Source: Chloroflexota bacterium
Lineage (GTDB): Bacteria; Chloroflexota; Anaerolineae; 4572-78; J111
Length of the DNA stretch: 9,735 bases
Direction of reading: 5' to 3'
NCBI GenBank assembly: GCA_003694775.1
Contig: RFJV01000421.1
Span: 1-9,735 of the forward strand
Shown: piece by piece, positions 1-7,147 of the stretch
Position numbering within the stretch: position 1 is the stretch's first letter
How the letters are laid out: each line of letters opens with the position of its first letter
Program-made: the position numbers and the translations under genes
The notes under the pieces: generated by a model
Told to the model about the DNA's origin: nothing
The model's database searches: none
The model's input: the letters and a program-made list of their open reading frames with translations, nothing else

Positions 1-192
1 CTGCTGTTCGCTGAAAGTCTGGGCCAGCTTCTTGAGAGACTCGTGGTCTACCCCTTCCAGGGCTTCCAGCAGGTCAACCGTCGGCTCAATGCCGGCCTCA
101 TCCAGAGCCGACCTGGGGTCGTCGGCCAGTTTTTTGGCGAATTCTTCGTCGGTTAAAATTTTGCTGACCAATTCCTGCAGATTCGCTCCCAT
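1..192 (-). CDS. Nif11/NHLP-like small helical protein, possible RiPP precursor leader (3' end outside window)
   Basis: Only the first 64 codons are present; the frame runs off the left edge without a stop. Translation starts at an ATG at 192-190, preceded by a perfect AGGAGG (199-204 on the + strand) with a 6-nt spacer, so the start is secure. The protein begins MGANLQELVSKILTDEEF and continues with KKLADDPRSALDEAGIE, then a second acidic, helix-rich stretch. The pattern 'L.tD.eF...l..dP..al..aGi' is typical of Nif11-type and Os1348/NHLP-type leader peptides of ribosomally made modified peptides, and of related short proteins that are not obviously modified. The C-terminal part, where a core peptide would lie, is not in the window. 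It sits in the same orientation as the upstream operon but has its own predicted promoter. The family assignment is from pattern memory. It could instead be a plain small helical protein. Confidence 0.6.
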   Translation of the reverse strand, partial: MGANLQELVSKILTDEEFAKKLADDPRSALDEAGIEPTVDLLEALEGVDHESLKKLAQTFSEQQ

Positions 193-210
193 TTTGTTCC
201 TCCTGATTTG

Positions 211-258
211 GTTTAGTGAATAGAATAGTTGAAGAGTTGGGGAGTTAGTGAATGGGGA
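211..258. repeat. Degenerate octamer array in the leader of the small-protein gene
   Basis: Six consecutive 8-bp units carry AGTT at 227, 235 and 243 and AGTGAAT at 215 and 247, exactly 32 bp (four units) apart. The units differ internally but keep the 8-bp phase. It lies between the predicted promoter at 282-310 and the AGGAGG of the partial small-protein gene, so it would be transcribed as an unstructured, pyrimidine-rich 5' leader. It has the same period as the arrays near the right end of the window but a different sequence. Confidence 0.6.
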
Positions 259-281
259 TACTGTTTCCAACCCTCTTTTCT

Positions 282-310
282 ATTAAAGACAAGATATGCC
301 GGTTTAACAA
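282..310 (-). promoter_or_regulatory. Predicted sigma70-type promoter for the small Nif11/NHLP-like gene
   Basis: On the minus strand TTGTTA (305-310) is followed after exactly 17 bp by TTTAAT (282-287), matching 4/6 and 5/6 of the -35 and -10 consensus. Initiation would fall near 275 and give a leader of about 80 nt before the ATG at 192. A separate promoter is plausible because 244 bp separate this gene from the operon upstream. Confidence 0.4.
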
Positions 311-330
311 TAGGCTAAAAGTCCCCTTGT

Positions 331-425
331 CCGGGTTTGTGGTGATTTGACCCGGTAAACTGTCCCACCGGCGAACAGCCGCCGCCACCCGATTGGTAGA
401 CGGCAGGCGTCCACCCATCGGGTGG
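331..425 (-). terminator. Hairpin cluster after the operon: candidate terminator or attenuator
   Basis: Immediately downstream of the stop codon at 437-439, CCACCCGAT (385-393) pairs perfectly with ATCGGGTGG (417-425), with a smaller GACG/CGTC stem (399-402/408-411) in the loop. The right arm can instead form a tight hairpin with CCACCC (411-416) around a 3-nt loop, so the two folds exclude each other. A further stem, CCGGGT/ACCCGG (331-336/350-355), follows in the direction of transcription. None has an immediate U-run, so classical Rho-independent termination is not clearly shown. Transcript stabilisation or switching between folds is also possible. Confidence 0.35.
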
Positions 426-436
426 GGGATAGCCGC

Positions 437-2089
437 TCAGGTGACTTCAGGAGCGCCGGTTTGCAGGGTATCGGCGAGCCGTTTTGCCAGCACGCCGGCC
501 ATTTTCATCAGGATGGCAGGATGTTCAAACGCCAGAAGCTGGAGGTTGGCATCGGTCAGAACGAAGCACTGCGACGGCTCGACGGCGCGGACGGTGGCAT
601 AGCGCGGGTCCTCGGTAAAGAAGGCGATTTCGCCGAACATGTCACCCGGCTTAATCCAGGCGACCCGCCGGTCGGTGTGGCCGTTGTGGACCAGCACTTC
701 CAGCCGGCCTTCGATGAGAAAGAAGACATCGTCGTTGTACTCACCCTGCCAGATGATGGTCTCTCCGGCGGCCAGTTTGACCAGCCAGAAGCGATGGGCC
801 ATCTCCAGCAGTAAGCCGGCGGGCAGGGGACGGTAGACCGGGGTGCGGTCCAGAATTTCCAGCCGGTACAGAGTGTTGGCCGCGGCGTCATCCGCGGTGC
901 GGTGCACTACGTACTGCCACAGCCGGCGGTCCGTGATGGAGGGAAGGGCCGCGGCGACATCCATTTCCGGCGGCAGGTGGCCGGCAATTCGATGGGGGAA
1001 CAGCCGGCGAAGCGGCTCCGGCGCCAGTTGGGACAGGTAGGTGAGCGTATCTGCTTCCCCTTCGGTCCAGCTTTCCAGCACCGCGGCCATCTCCTGCCTG
1101 AGCTGGTCGGCGGGAACCGGCGTTTGCAGGTCAACCGATTCCAGGCGGGCCAGCAGAAGGTCGCGGTACCGCTTGTAGAAATAGCGGCTGGCAACGGAAG
1201 AAAGGTCAGCCGTGTCCAGATGGGCGCGGTAGCAGGCCTGCACCGCGGTATCGGCAGGAGACTGGCTCTCCGGGAGGAGGGGTAGAAGATTGGCCGAAAG
1301 CCCCAGATAATTGCGGGCAAACTCCTCCACGTACTCGGTTTCGCGGCTGGTCAGGTCCAGGTACAGCCAGCCGACGTGATAGTAGATGTACTTTATCTGG
1401 TCTGCAGTGTACTGGTGGTCGATTTCATCAATCAGACTGCCGCGCTGTTCCAGCCGGTCGACCAGCTCATCCGTGAGCGCGCCTTCCAGCAGGGTTTCCT
1501 CCGGTACCCCCAGCAGGGTATGCAGAAGCTCTACGTTTTCAAAACCGGCGGTGTCTATCTGGCCGGTCACGTTGAGGGCATTGAGGGGGCTGTAGTAGGT
1601 GTCTACGGCGATGTTGCGGGCCTCAATCTGGGCGGAAAGGGCGTCGATGGCCCGGCGAAGCAGTTCCCGGCCCCGCTTCTTGGCCTCCGGGGGCAGACGG
1701 CGCTTGACCAGGGCCACGGAAAGTTTATTGGCGACCTGCTCCTCCAGCCACATACTCTGCCCAAACTGCCCGTAGCGGTGGCGCAGGTGGTGGGCCAGTT
1801 CGTGGGCGATGATGTGCGGGATGAACAGGGCCAGAAAATCGTACAGCTCCTGGTTGTCGCCGCATCCCAACAGGGAGCGCAGAAACAGGGCCTGCAGTTT
1901 TCCGGTGGGGGAGTGAAAGTCCGGGGTAGACAGATAGATATGCCCATCGGCCAGATTGTAGTAGCACAGCAACCCCTGACCGCGGCGCAGTTCCAGCCGC
2001 GGGTCTACCTGCACGCCGTAAAGGGCGCATTCCCGCCGGAAGGCATCCAGGTACTGCTGTCCCAGAGTAAACAGGTCTGGCTGGCTCAT
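437..2089 (-). CDS. HEXXH metallopeptidase-like protein with C-terminal cyclic-nucleotide-binding domain
   Basis: 550 aa. The N-terminal half carries HELAH (H96, E97, H100), a gluzincin-type zinc site, followed by MWLEEQVAN. There E116 or E117 is the likely third ligand, in a context like the E-x-E-A-N helix of ImmA/IrrE (M78) peptidases. Residues about 120-410 are helical and not recognised. Residues about 418-540 form a CRP/PKA-type cyclic-nucleotide-binding domain. It includes FGEIAF (485-490), with E487 in the position that binds the ribose 2'-OH, and PRYATV (495-500), with R496 in the phosphate-binding position, so binding looks competent. No DNA-binding domain, signal peptide or membrane segment follows, so it is probably cytoplasmic. 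The start at 2089 is chosen because its ATG overlaps the upstream stop as ATGA with a GGAG upstream; the frame is open further 5', but only inside the neighbouring gene. It probably senses the nucleotide made by the cyclase two genes upstream. The protease substrate is unknown. Confidence 0.8.
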   Translation of the reverse strand: MSQPDLFTLGQQYLDAFRRECALYGVQVDPRLELRRGQGLLCYYNLADGHIYLSTPDFHSPTGKLQALFLRSLLGCGDNQELYDFLALFIPHIIAHELAHHLRHRYGQFGQSMWLEEQVANKLSVALVKRRLPPEAKKRGRELLRRAIDALSAQIEARNIAVDTYYSPLNALNVTGQIDTAGFENVELLHTLLGVPEETLLEGALTDELVDRLEQRGSLIDEIDHQYTADQIKYIYYHVGWLYLDLTSRETEYVEEFARNYLGLSANLLPLLPESQSPADTAVQACYRAHLDTADLSSVASRYFYKRYRDLLLARLESVDLQTPVPADQLRQEMAAVLESWTEGEADTLTYLSQLAPEPLRRLFPHRIAGHLPPEMDVAAALPSITDRRLWQYVVHRTADDAAANTLYRLEILDRTPVYRPLPAGLLLEMAHRFWLVKLAAGETIIWQGEYNDDVFFLIEGRLEVLVHNGHTDRRVAWIKPGDMFGEIAFFTEDPRYATVRAVEPSQCFVLTDANLQLLAFEHPAILMKMAGVLAKRLADTLQTGAPEVT

Positions 2090-3015
2090 AGGCGGCTCCG
2101 GCTGATGATTTTCCCCAGTTCCTGCAGACCGCGGGTGGTTTCTGCGGCCTGACGCTCCAGCATGGCGGCTCGCCGGGCCAGATAGTCTATCAGGCCGGGC
2201 GACCCTAAACCGGCGGCCACGGCCTGCAGGTCTAACATCCACTGCCGGAGGCGGTCCACCGCCCAGGCAAATCCTTCCCGCACCACCCATTCGGCAATGG
2301 ACTCGCCGGGGGCACAGCGGCGGCCGGCCTCGGACAGGAAGTAAGTGACCGTGCCGCGCTGGAGGTCCAACTGCCAGCCCAGCAGGTCGTTAAAAAGCTG
2401 GTGCCAGCCGCCCAGCCGGTGGACAAAGCGGAACCAGTCCTCCAGACGAGCCGGCGCGTCAAAGCGGTAGGCCACTGCGGCCAGCGGTATCCTGGCCGCG
2501 CCAACTTTTTGGGCCGAAAACTGCCAGAACTGCGCCTCGTCGATGGTTGCCAGCGCGGCATCCTGCATGGTGGCCTGGGCAGAGCCAACCCACACCGGAA
2601 AAAATACTTCCTCCCAGAAAGGATGGTCCGCCGGAAAATAATGCTGGTAAATTCCCTGAAACCGGCTGTGAAAAAACTGCAAAGCCGGCAGAAGGGCCGG
2701 CTCATCTCCGGCATTGCCGTCCATCAGGTTGTCGACCAGGCGGATGAAGTAGTAGCCGCAGATGGTGGAGTAAGCTATGTCGACGCGCCAGTCCGGGGGC
2801 GGGTCCACCTGGAGCGCCTGCTCCAGCCAGAGGGGAAGCCACAGCGAGGGGAAAGCCAGGGGGTGCGTAAAATAATCCTGCGGACGGTCGGAACCGGCCA
2901 GGCGGCGCATCCAGGGGGTCAGCCGGACCAGCATCAGCGGGGCCAGTGCTTCCAGCTCAGCATGCAGGCGGTCGAAGGCCGCGGCCGCAAGCCGGTCAGG
3001 GTTGGGCGGGTTCAT
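2086..3015 (-). CDS. Class I terpenoid/isoprenoid-synthase-fold enzyme
   Basis: 309 aa, all-helical. Two motifs mark a class I isoprenoid synthase. DNLMD (95-99) matches the aspartate-rich DDxxD metal site with Asn for the second Asp. NDLLGWQLD (209-217) matches the NSE/DTE metal motif N-D-x-x-(S/T/G)-x-x-x-E, with Gly at the Ser position and Asp at the Glu position, followed by QRG. Spacing of about 114 residues between the motifs suits terpene cyclases and short head-to-tail or head-to-head prenyl-transfer enzymes. Such enzymes bind a prenyl diphosphate through magnesium; the substrate and product cannot be told from sequence. The start at 3015 has GAGAGG upstream and overlaps the end of the cyclase gene by 20 bp; the longer open frame is a shadow of that gene. 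It is translationally coupled to the peptidase gene by ATGA. It could also be a catalytically altered isoprenoid-binding protein. Confidence 0.65.
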   Translation of the reverse strand: MNPPNPDRLAAAAFDRLHAELEALAPLMLVRLTPWMRRLAGSDRPQDYFTHPLAFPSLWLPLWLEQALQVDPPPDWRVDIAYSTICGYYFIRLVDNLMDGNAGDEPALLPALQFFHSRFQGIYQHYFPADHPFWEEVFFPVWVGSAQATMQDAALATIDEAQFWQFSAQKVGAARIPLAAVAYRFDAPARLEDWFRFVHRLGGWHQLFNDLLGWQLDLQRGTVTYFLSEAGRRCAPGESIAEWVVREGFAWAVDRLRQWMLDLQAVAAGLGSPGLIDYLARRAAMLERQAAETTRGLQELGKIISRSRL

Positions 3016-6000
3016 CTTCCACCTCTCTGACCAGCGACAGACCGTACCGGGCCTGCAAACGGGCAAAGCCGGCTTCGGCCCGCTCCAGATGAGACAGACG
3101 AGTCTCGCCGGTGGGCAGGCGGCGGCCAATGTGGTAATGAATGACTGCTTCCACATACGACATGTCCAGTTTGCGGGCATGGGCCAGGGCCGCGGCCCAC
3201 TTGCGGCGAGCCGTCGCCGGGTGTCCCTCATCCCAGGCGATATTGCCCTGCCACAGCAGGTAGTACGGCTGGCCGATGGGGAACACGCGGGCAAAACTGC
3301 GCAAGGCTTTCAAAGCCTGCCGCCGTTCAGACCGGCAGGGTATGCCGTGCTGGCACAGGGCGTGCAGGGTTTCGACCATTGCCTCGTAGCCCGGTAAAGA
3401 GAGGTAGGAGTTGGGAGACAGGGATTTGGCCTGCCTGACCGCCTGCAAAGCGGCCTGACGGGCCGGCTCCGGCTGTCCCTGCCGCCAGGCGGTCAGGCCG
3501 CGGAGGGCCAGCAGGTCTACGTTGAGCGGTTCATCGACGATTTCGGGGTGGTCTGCCAGGATGGTCTGGATGGTTTCCAGGTCGCTGGCGGCTTCGTCGA
3601 GCTGGTTCTGCACCAGCAGGCAGTGGACGCGGCCGCGCAAGGCCCAGGCCCTGTTGTGGGCGTCTTGCTGGCGCAGGGTGGAGGCCAGCATGTCGTTATA
3701 AGACTGAAAGGCCTCCTGAAACTGGCCGCGAAAATAGTAGAGGGCCGCCAGGTTGCCCACGGCATCGTGCCAGCGGCTGTGGTCGCCCAGCGAGTCGGCA
3801 ATCTGCATGACCTCCTCGTACAGGGCCGCCGCGTCGAGCCAGCGGGCCACGCCGGTATAGTACACCGCCACCAGCAAGGCCACCCAGGCCTGAGCCGGCA
3901 GGTCGCCAAACTGGCTGGCCATATCCAGGGCGCGGCGGCAGTAGGAATCGGCCAGGCGGTGGAGGGGAACAAAACTGAGGATGACCCCCACCAGGGCGTA
4001 ACTGCGGGCCAGCTCCGCAGACGAGCCGGCGGCTTCGGCCAGGTTCAGGGCACGGAAAGCGGCATACAGGGTGCGCAGGTCGTCCCCGGCAAAATAGTAG
4101 GCGGAGGCCAGGCCCTCGTAGGCAGAGGAGGCGCGGAGAAAGGCTTCCTGCTCCTGTTTACGCCATCCCAAGACCCGCGGCTTCAGCCAGCGGCGGAGCA
4201 ACTGCCCTCCCACCTGCCAGACAAGACCGCCGACCAGTCGGGCAGTGGAAGGAGGCGGAGCAAAGCCCAGCAGGGCCAATCCCTTTTCCAGGTGAACGCG
4301 GCCCTCACTCAATCTGGCCCAGTTGATGTAGGCCCGCCCCAAATCCAACTGCCACCGGGCCAGGTCGGTTTGGGTTCTGCCGGGGGCCAACTGCTGGTGG
4401 TACAGGTCGATGGCCTGGCTGAAAAAGCGAACGGCTTCCTCGTTGGCATAATGCAGTAGGGCCTGCTGGCCGGCTTTTTCCAGATAATTGACCGCCTTTT
4501 CATATTCTTCTGCGGCCAGCCAGTGATGGGCCAGCAGAGCATACACCGGGGAAAGGTCACGGCTGTAGGTCCGCTCGAACCACTGAGCCACGGCGCGGTG
4601 CAGTATCCGGCGCTGGGAATACAACAGCATGTTGTAGGCTACATCCCGGATGGTTAGCTGGCGAAAGGCATACACCGGTTGCGGCGACTGACTCTCCTGC
4701 AGGGTGATGTCCAGATGGGTCAGGGTATCCAGGTAAGCCGGCAGTTTTTCCCGGTCGGTGGGGATGGGGTGTACATCGTGCAGAGTGCTGTAAAGGAATG
4801 TCCGTCCAATGACGCTGGCAACCTTGAGCGTAAATTGGGGGCCGGGGTTCAGGCGGTCGATGCGGCTGGTGATGATGCCCTGAATGGTGTCCGGCAGGTA
4901 GAGGTTGCTAAAATCGGAAAACTGGGGGGAGAGCCGGCAAATGCCATCTTCCACCTGAATCAGGCCGGTATCCCGCAGGGCCAGGGCCAGCTCCAGGCCA
5001 AAGAACGGGTTGCCTTCGGACCGGGAATGGAGAAAGTGGGTCAACCCCTCCGGCACCGACCGTACGCCCAGCCGCTGGGCAACCAGCGCGGCCAGCTCCG
5101 GCTCCGAAAGCGGGGTCAACTGCAGACGTACCGCGCCTGGATGCTGTACCAGGGCCTTGAATTCCGGGGGAACGGTTTCCATAGGGCGGGTGGCAACGGC
5201 CAACAGCAGAGGGACAAGCCGGTTGACCAGGGTGCTGGCCAGGGCCAGCGAAGCCGAATCCAGCCAGTGCGCGTCATCCAGAATGATGACATAAGGCGGC
5301 GTAATTTGCGAGCGCAGAAGATGGATGAGCAAATCGTGGGTATTGTCTGCCCGGACCTTGCCGGTCATCTGGCGGGTCACGTCATTTTCCGGGAAGTTCA
5401 GCCCCAGCACAGGGTTCAGCAAGGGAGCAAGCTGGAACCAGTCCGGGTCGTTTTCGGTGCGGGGCAAAGCGCGCAGGCGCACGAGGACCCGCTGGCGGTG
5501 TTCCTCCACCCCTCCGGACAGGGTATCCAGCCCCAGCAGGGCAGTAAAGACAGGCCGCCAGGCATAGTAGAGGGTGGATTTTTCAACCCCGTCCCCCTGG
5601 CCCATCAGCACGGTCATCCCCGCCAGCTTTGCCAGTTGGGCCAGTTCATCCAGCAGGCGGGATTTTCCGATACCGGTATCCCCTTCGATAATGACCACCC
5701 GGCTCTGCCCTTCGGATAGCTGGATGAGACATTCCTGCAGTTGGCGCTGTTCGGCTTTCCGGTTGACAATCTGCAGATGGTCCGGCTGGGCCGTCTGCCG
5801 GGTCCGCACCGGGCGAAACACCTGCACCGGCTGGCTCTGGCCCTTGACCTGGATAGGCGGCAGGGTGTCGAACACAACATCAAACCGGGCCGCCTGGCAG
5901 GTAGTTTCATCGCACAGGATGCCGTTTCCGGCGGCCTGCATCAGCCGGGCGGCCAGGTTGACCGACGCGCCGTGGATGGTGTATTCGCGGCGGGTCTCGT

Positions 6001-7141
6001 TCCCCACCGAGCCGCAGAATACCTGCCCGGTGGTCACACCGATGGAACAGTGCAGGCCCAGATTCTGCATTTCTGCCTGCATCGCCAGAGCCGCCTGTAC
6101 CCCCCGCGTCGGGTCGTCCTCGTGGGCCAGGGGCGGCAGGCCCATCGCGGCCAACAGCATCACCCCTTTTTCATCGACCCCCAGCTTGCTGATACTGCCT
6201 TCAAAGCGGTAGACCGCTCGCTGAAGGGCGCGCATAATGGCCTGGGCCTGCTCCAGGCTGATAGTGTAGTTCAGCTCCGGCAGGTTGATAAAGATGACCG
6301 TTACCCGGCGCAGTTCTGCCAGCCAGCCGTACTGTCCGGCATCCAGACGGGCCAGAATGGCGCCGGGAATGTAGTGCCGCAAAATGCTTTCGACTGCCGG
6401 TGGGGGGTCAACCTGCCGGGAGGGCGGCAGAGGGTAGTACCGGTTGAGGCGGACCAGCCGGAAGCCGCGCCGAGGCTCCGCGCTGTTTCCGCCGGCCCCG
6501 GCGACCGGTTCGGTGGTCACTGCCTCGCCCAGAAGCCGGTGCATTTCCGGAGAGATGACCACCTGGCCCGGACGGGCCAGTTTTTCTGCCTGACCGGCCT
6601 GCACCACCGGCGCGCCGGTGACCAGAAATTCCCAGCGGTTGAACTCGCCGCCCAGGTGGACGGCCAGCACGTCGCCCGCGCCCAGCCCAATCTTGATAGA
6701 AAACTCCACCCCCGGCGCAACCTGGTAGGCGTGCAGACGTTTCTGGGCCTCCAGGGCGCACTGGGCGGCCCGGCAGGCGGCTGTGGCGAGCCGGTCGGCG
6801 GGGGGAATGTCGGCTTCTGCAGTGGCGGGCCAGAGGGCAATCAGGCCGTCTCCGGCAAATTTGACCACGTCGCCGCCGTGGGCGGTGACGATGTCAATCA
6901 GTTCTCCCAGGTAGGTATTCAGCAGTTGCCCCAGCTCTTCTGCACCGACCGGTCCCTGGCGGGCCAGCTCAACCGAAAGGGCGGTAAAACCGGAAATATC
7001 GGCAAAGAGCACCGCGGCGGGCAACTGCTCCGATACCGGCCCGGTCAGCGGCGCGGGGTTCTGGGCCGCCCGCCGGAGAATGTGGAAGGGGACATAAGAG
7101 GCCAAAATATGAAGCAGGTCGGGTGCTTTTTCCTGAAGCAT
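2996..7141 (-). CDS. Soluble-adenylyl-cyclase-like tandem class III cyclase with STAND ATPase and TPR-like domain
   Basis: 1381 aa, with the architecture of mammalian soluble adenylyl cyclase. C1 (about 40-200) has FADISGFT with D48 and KFAGDG with K94 and D98, the metal-binding pair. C2 (about 278-445) lacks the first metal Asp (FINLPEL) but has K319 and T388 in the adenine-recognition positions. It also has N395 and R399 as the transition-state pair (T-x6-N-x3-R). The two halves are complementary, so a single intramolecular active site making cAMP is predicted; Thr rather than Asp at 388 places it in class IIIb. An NTPase follows with Walker A GDTGIGKS (487-494), Walker B YVIILDDAHWLD (617-628) and ATRP (650-653). 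A helical TPR-like region covers about 860-1370. No membrane segment is seen. It starts 6 bp after the SDR stop with a weak AAGG. The nucleotide probably acts on the binding domain of the peptidase two genes downstream. Confidence 0.9.
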   Translation of the reverse strand: MLQEKAPDLLHILASYVPFHILRRAAQNPAPLTGPVSEQLPAAVLFADISGFTALSVELARQGPVGAEELGQLLNTYLGELIDIVTAHGGDVVKFAGDGLIALWPATAEADIPPADRLATAACRAAQCALEAQKRLHAYQVAPGVEFSIKIGLGAGDVLAVHLGGEFNRWEFLVTGAPVVQAGQAEKLARPGQVVISPEMHRLLGEAVTTEPVAGAGGNSAEPRRGFRLVRLNRYYPLPPSRQVDPPPAVESILRHYIPGAILARLDAGQYGWLAELRRVTVIFINLPELNYTISLEQAQAIMRALQRAVYRFEGSISKLGVDEKGVMLLAAMGLPPLAHEDDPTRGVQAALAMQAEMQNLGLHCSIGVTTGQVFCGSVGNETRREYTIHGASVNLAARLMQAAGNGILCDETTCQAARFDVVFDTLPPIQVKGQSQPVQVFRPVRTRQTAQPDHLQIVNRKAEQRQLQECLIQLSEGQSRVVIIEGDTGIGKSRLLDELAQLAKLAGMTVLMGQGDGVEKSTLYYAWRPVFTALLGLDTLSGGVEEHRQRVLVRLRALPRTENDPDWFQLAPLLNPVLGLNFPENDVTRQMTGKVRADNTHDLLIHLLRSQITPPYVIILDDAHWLDSASLALASTLVNRLVPLLLAVATRPMETVPPEFKALVQHPGAVRLQLTPLSEPELAALVAQRLGVRSVPEGLTHFLHSRSEGNPFFGLELALALRDTGLIQVEDGICRLSPQFSDFSNLYLPDTIQGIITSRIDRLNPGPQFTLKVASVIGRTFLYSTLHDVHPIPTDREKLPAYLDTLTHLDITLQESQSPQPVYAFRQLTIRDVAYNMLLYSQRRILHRAVAQWFERTYSRDLSPVYALLAHHWLAAEEYEKAVNYLEKAGQQALLHYANEEAVRFFSQAIDLYHQQLAPGRTQTDLARWQLDLGRAYINWARLSEGRVHLEKGLALLGFAPPPSTARLVGGLVWQVGGQLLRRWLKPRVLGWRKQEQEAFLRASSAYEGLASAYYFAGDDLRTLYAAFRALNLAEAAGSSAELARSYALVGVILSFVPLHRLADSYCRRALDMASQFGDLPAQAWVALLVAVYYTGVARWLDAAALYEEVMQIADSLGDHSRWHDAVGNLAALYYFRGQFQEAFQSYNDMLASTLRQQDAHNRAWALRGRVHCLLVQNQLDEAASDLETIQTILADHPEIVDEPLNVDLLALRGLTAWRQGQPEPARQAALQAVRQAKSLSPNSYLSLPGYEAMVETLHALCQHGIPCRSERRQALKALRSFARVFPIGQPYYLLWQGNIAWDEGHPATARRKWAAALAHARKLDMSYVEAVIHYHIGRRLPTGETRLSHLERAEAGFARLQARYGLSLVREVEDEPAQP

Positions 7142-7147
7142 TGAGCC

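Noticed and set aside
437..2290. Extended 617-codon version of the peptidase-cNMP gene
   Set aside because: The first 67 residues are a shadow of the upstream gene. The ATG at 2089 has the typical ATGA coupling.
437..3015. Family 2 encapsulin locus (cNMP domain beside terpene and cysteine-desulfurase-like genes)
   Set aside because: The gene mix is suggestive, but the cNMP domain is fused C-terminally to a HEXXH protein with no visible HK97-type shell sequence, and no other shell gene is present.
2086..3294. Extended 402-codon version of the terpenoid-synthase-like gene
   Set aside because: The extra N-terminal part overlaps about 280 bp of the cyclase gene in another frame and reads as low-complexity shadow. 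The ATG at 3015 has a ribosome-binding site.
5741..7144. Long + strand open frame of 467 codons
   Set aside because: It is antisense to the cyclase domains, which carry all expected catalytic residues. It has no family signature and is rich in Gln, Gly and Arg as frame shadows are.
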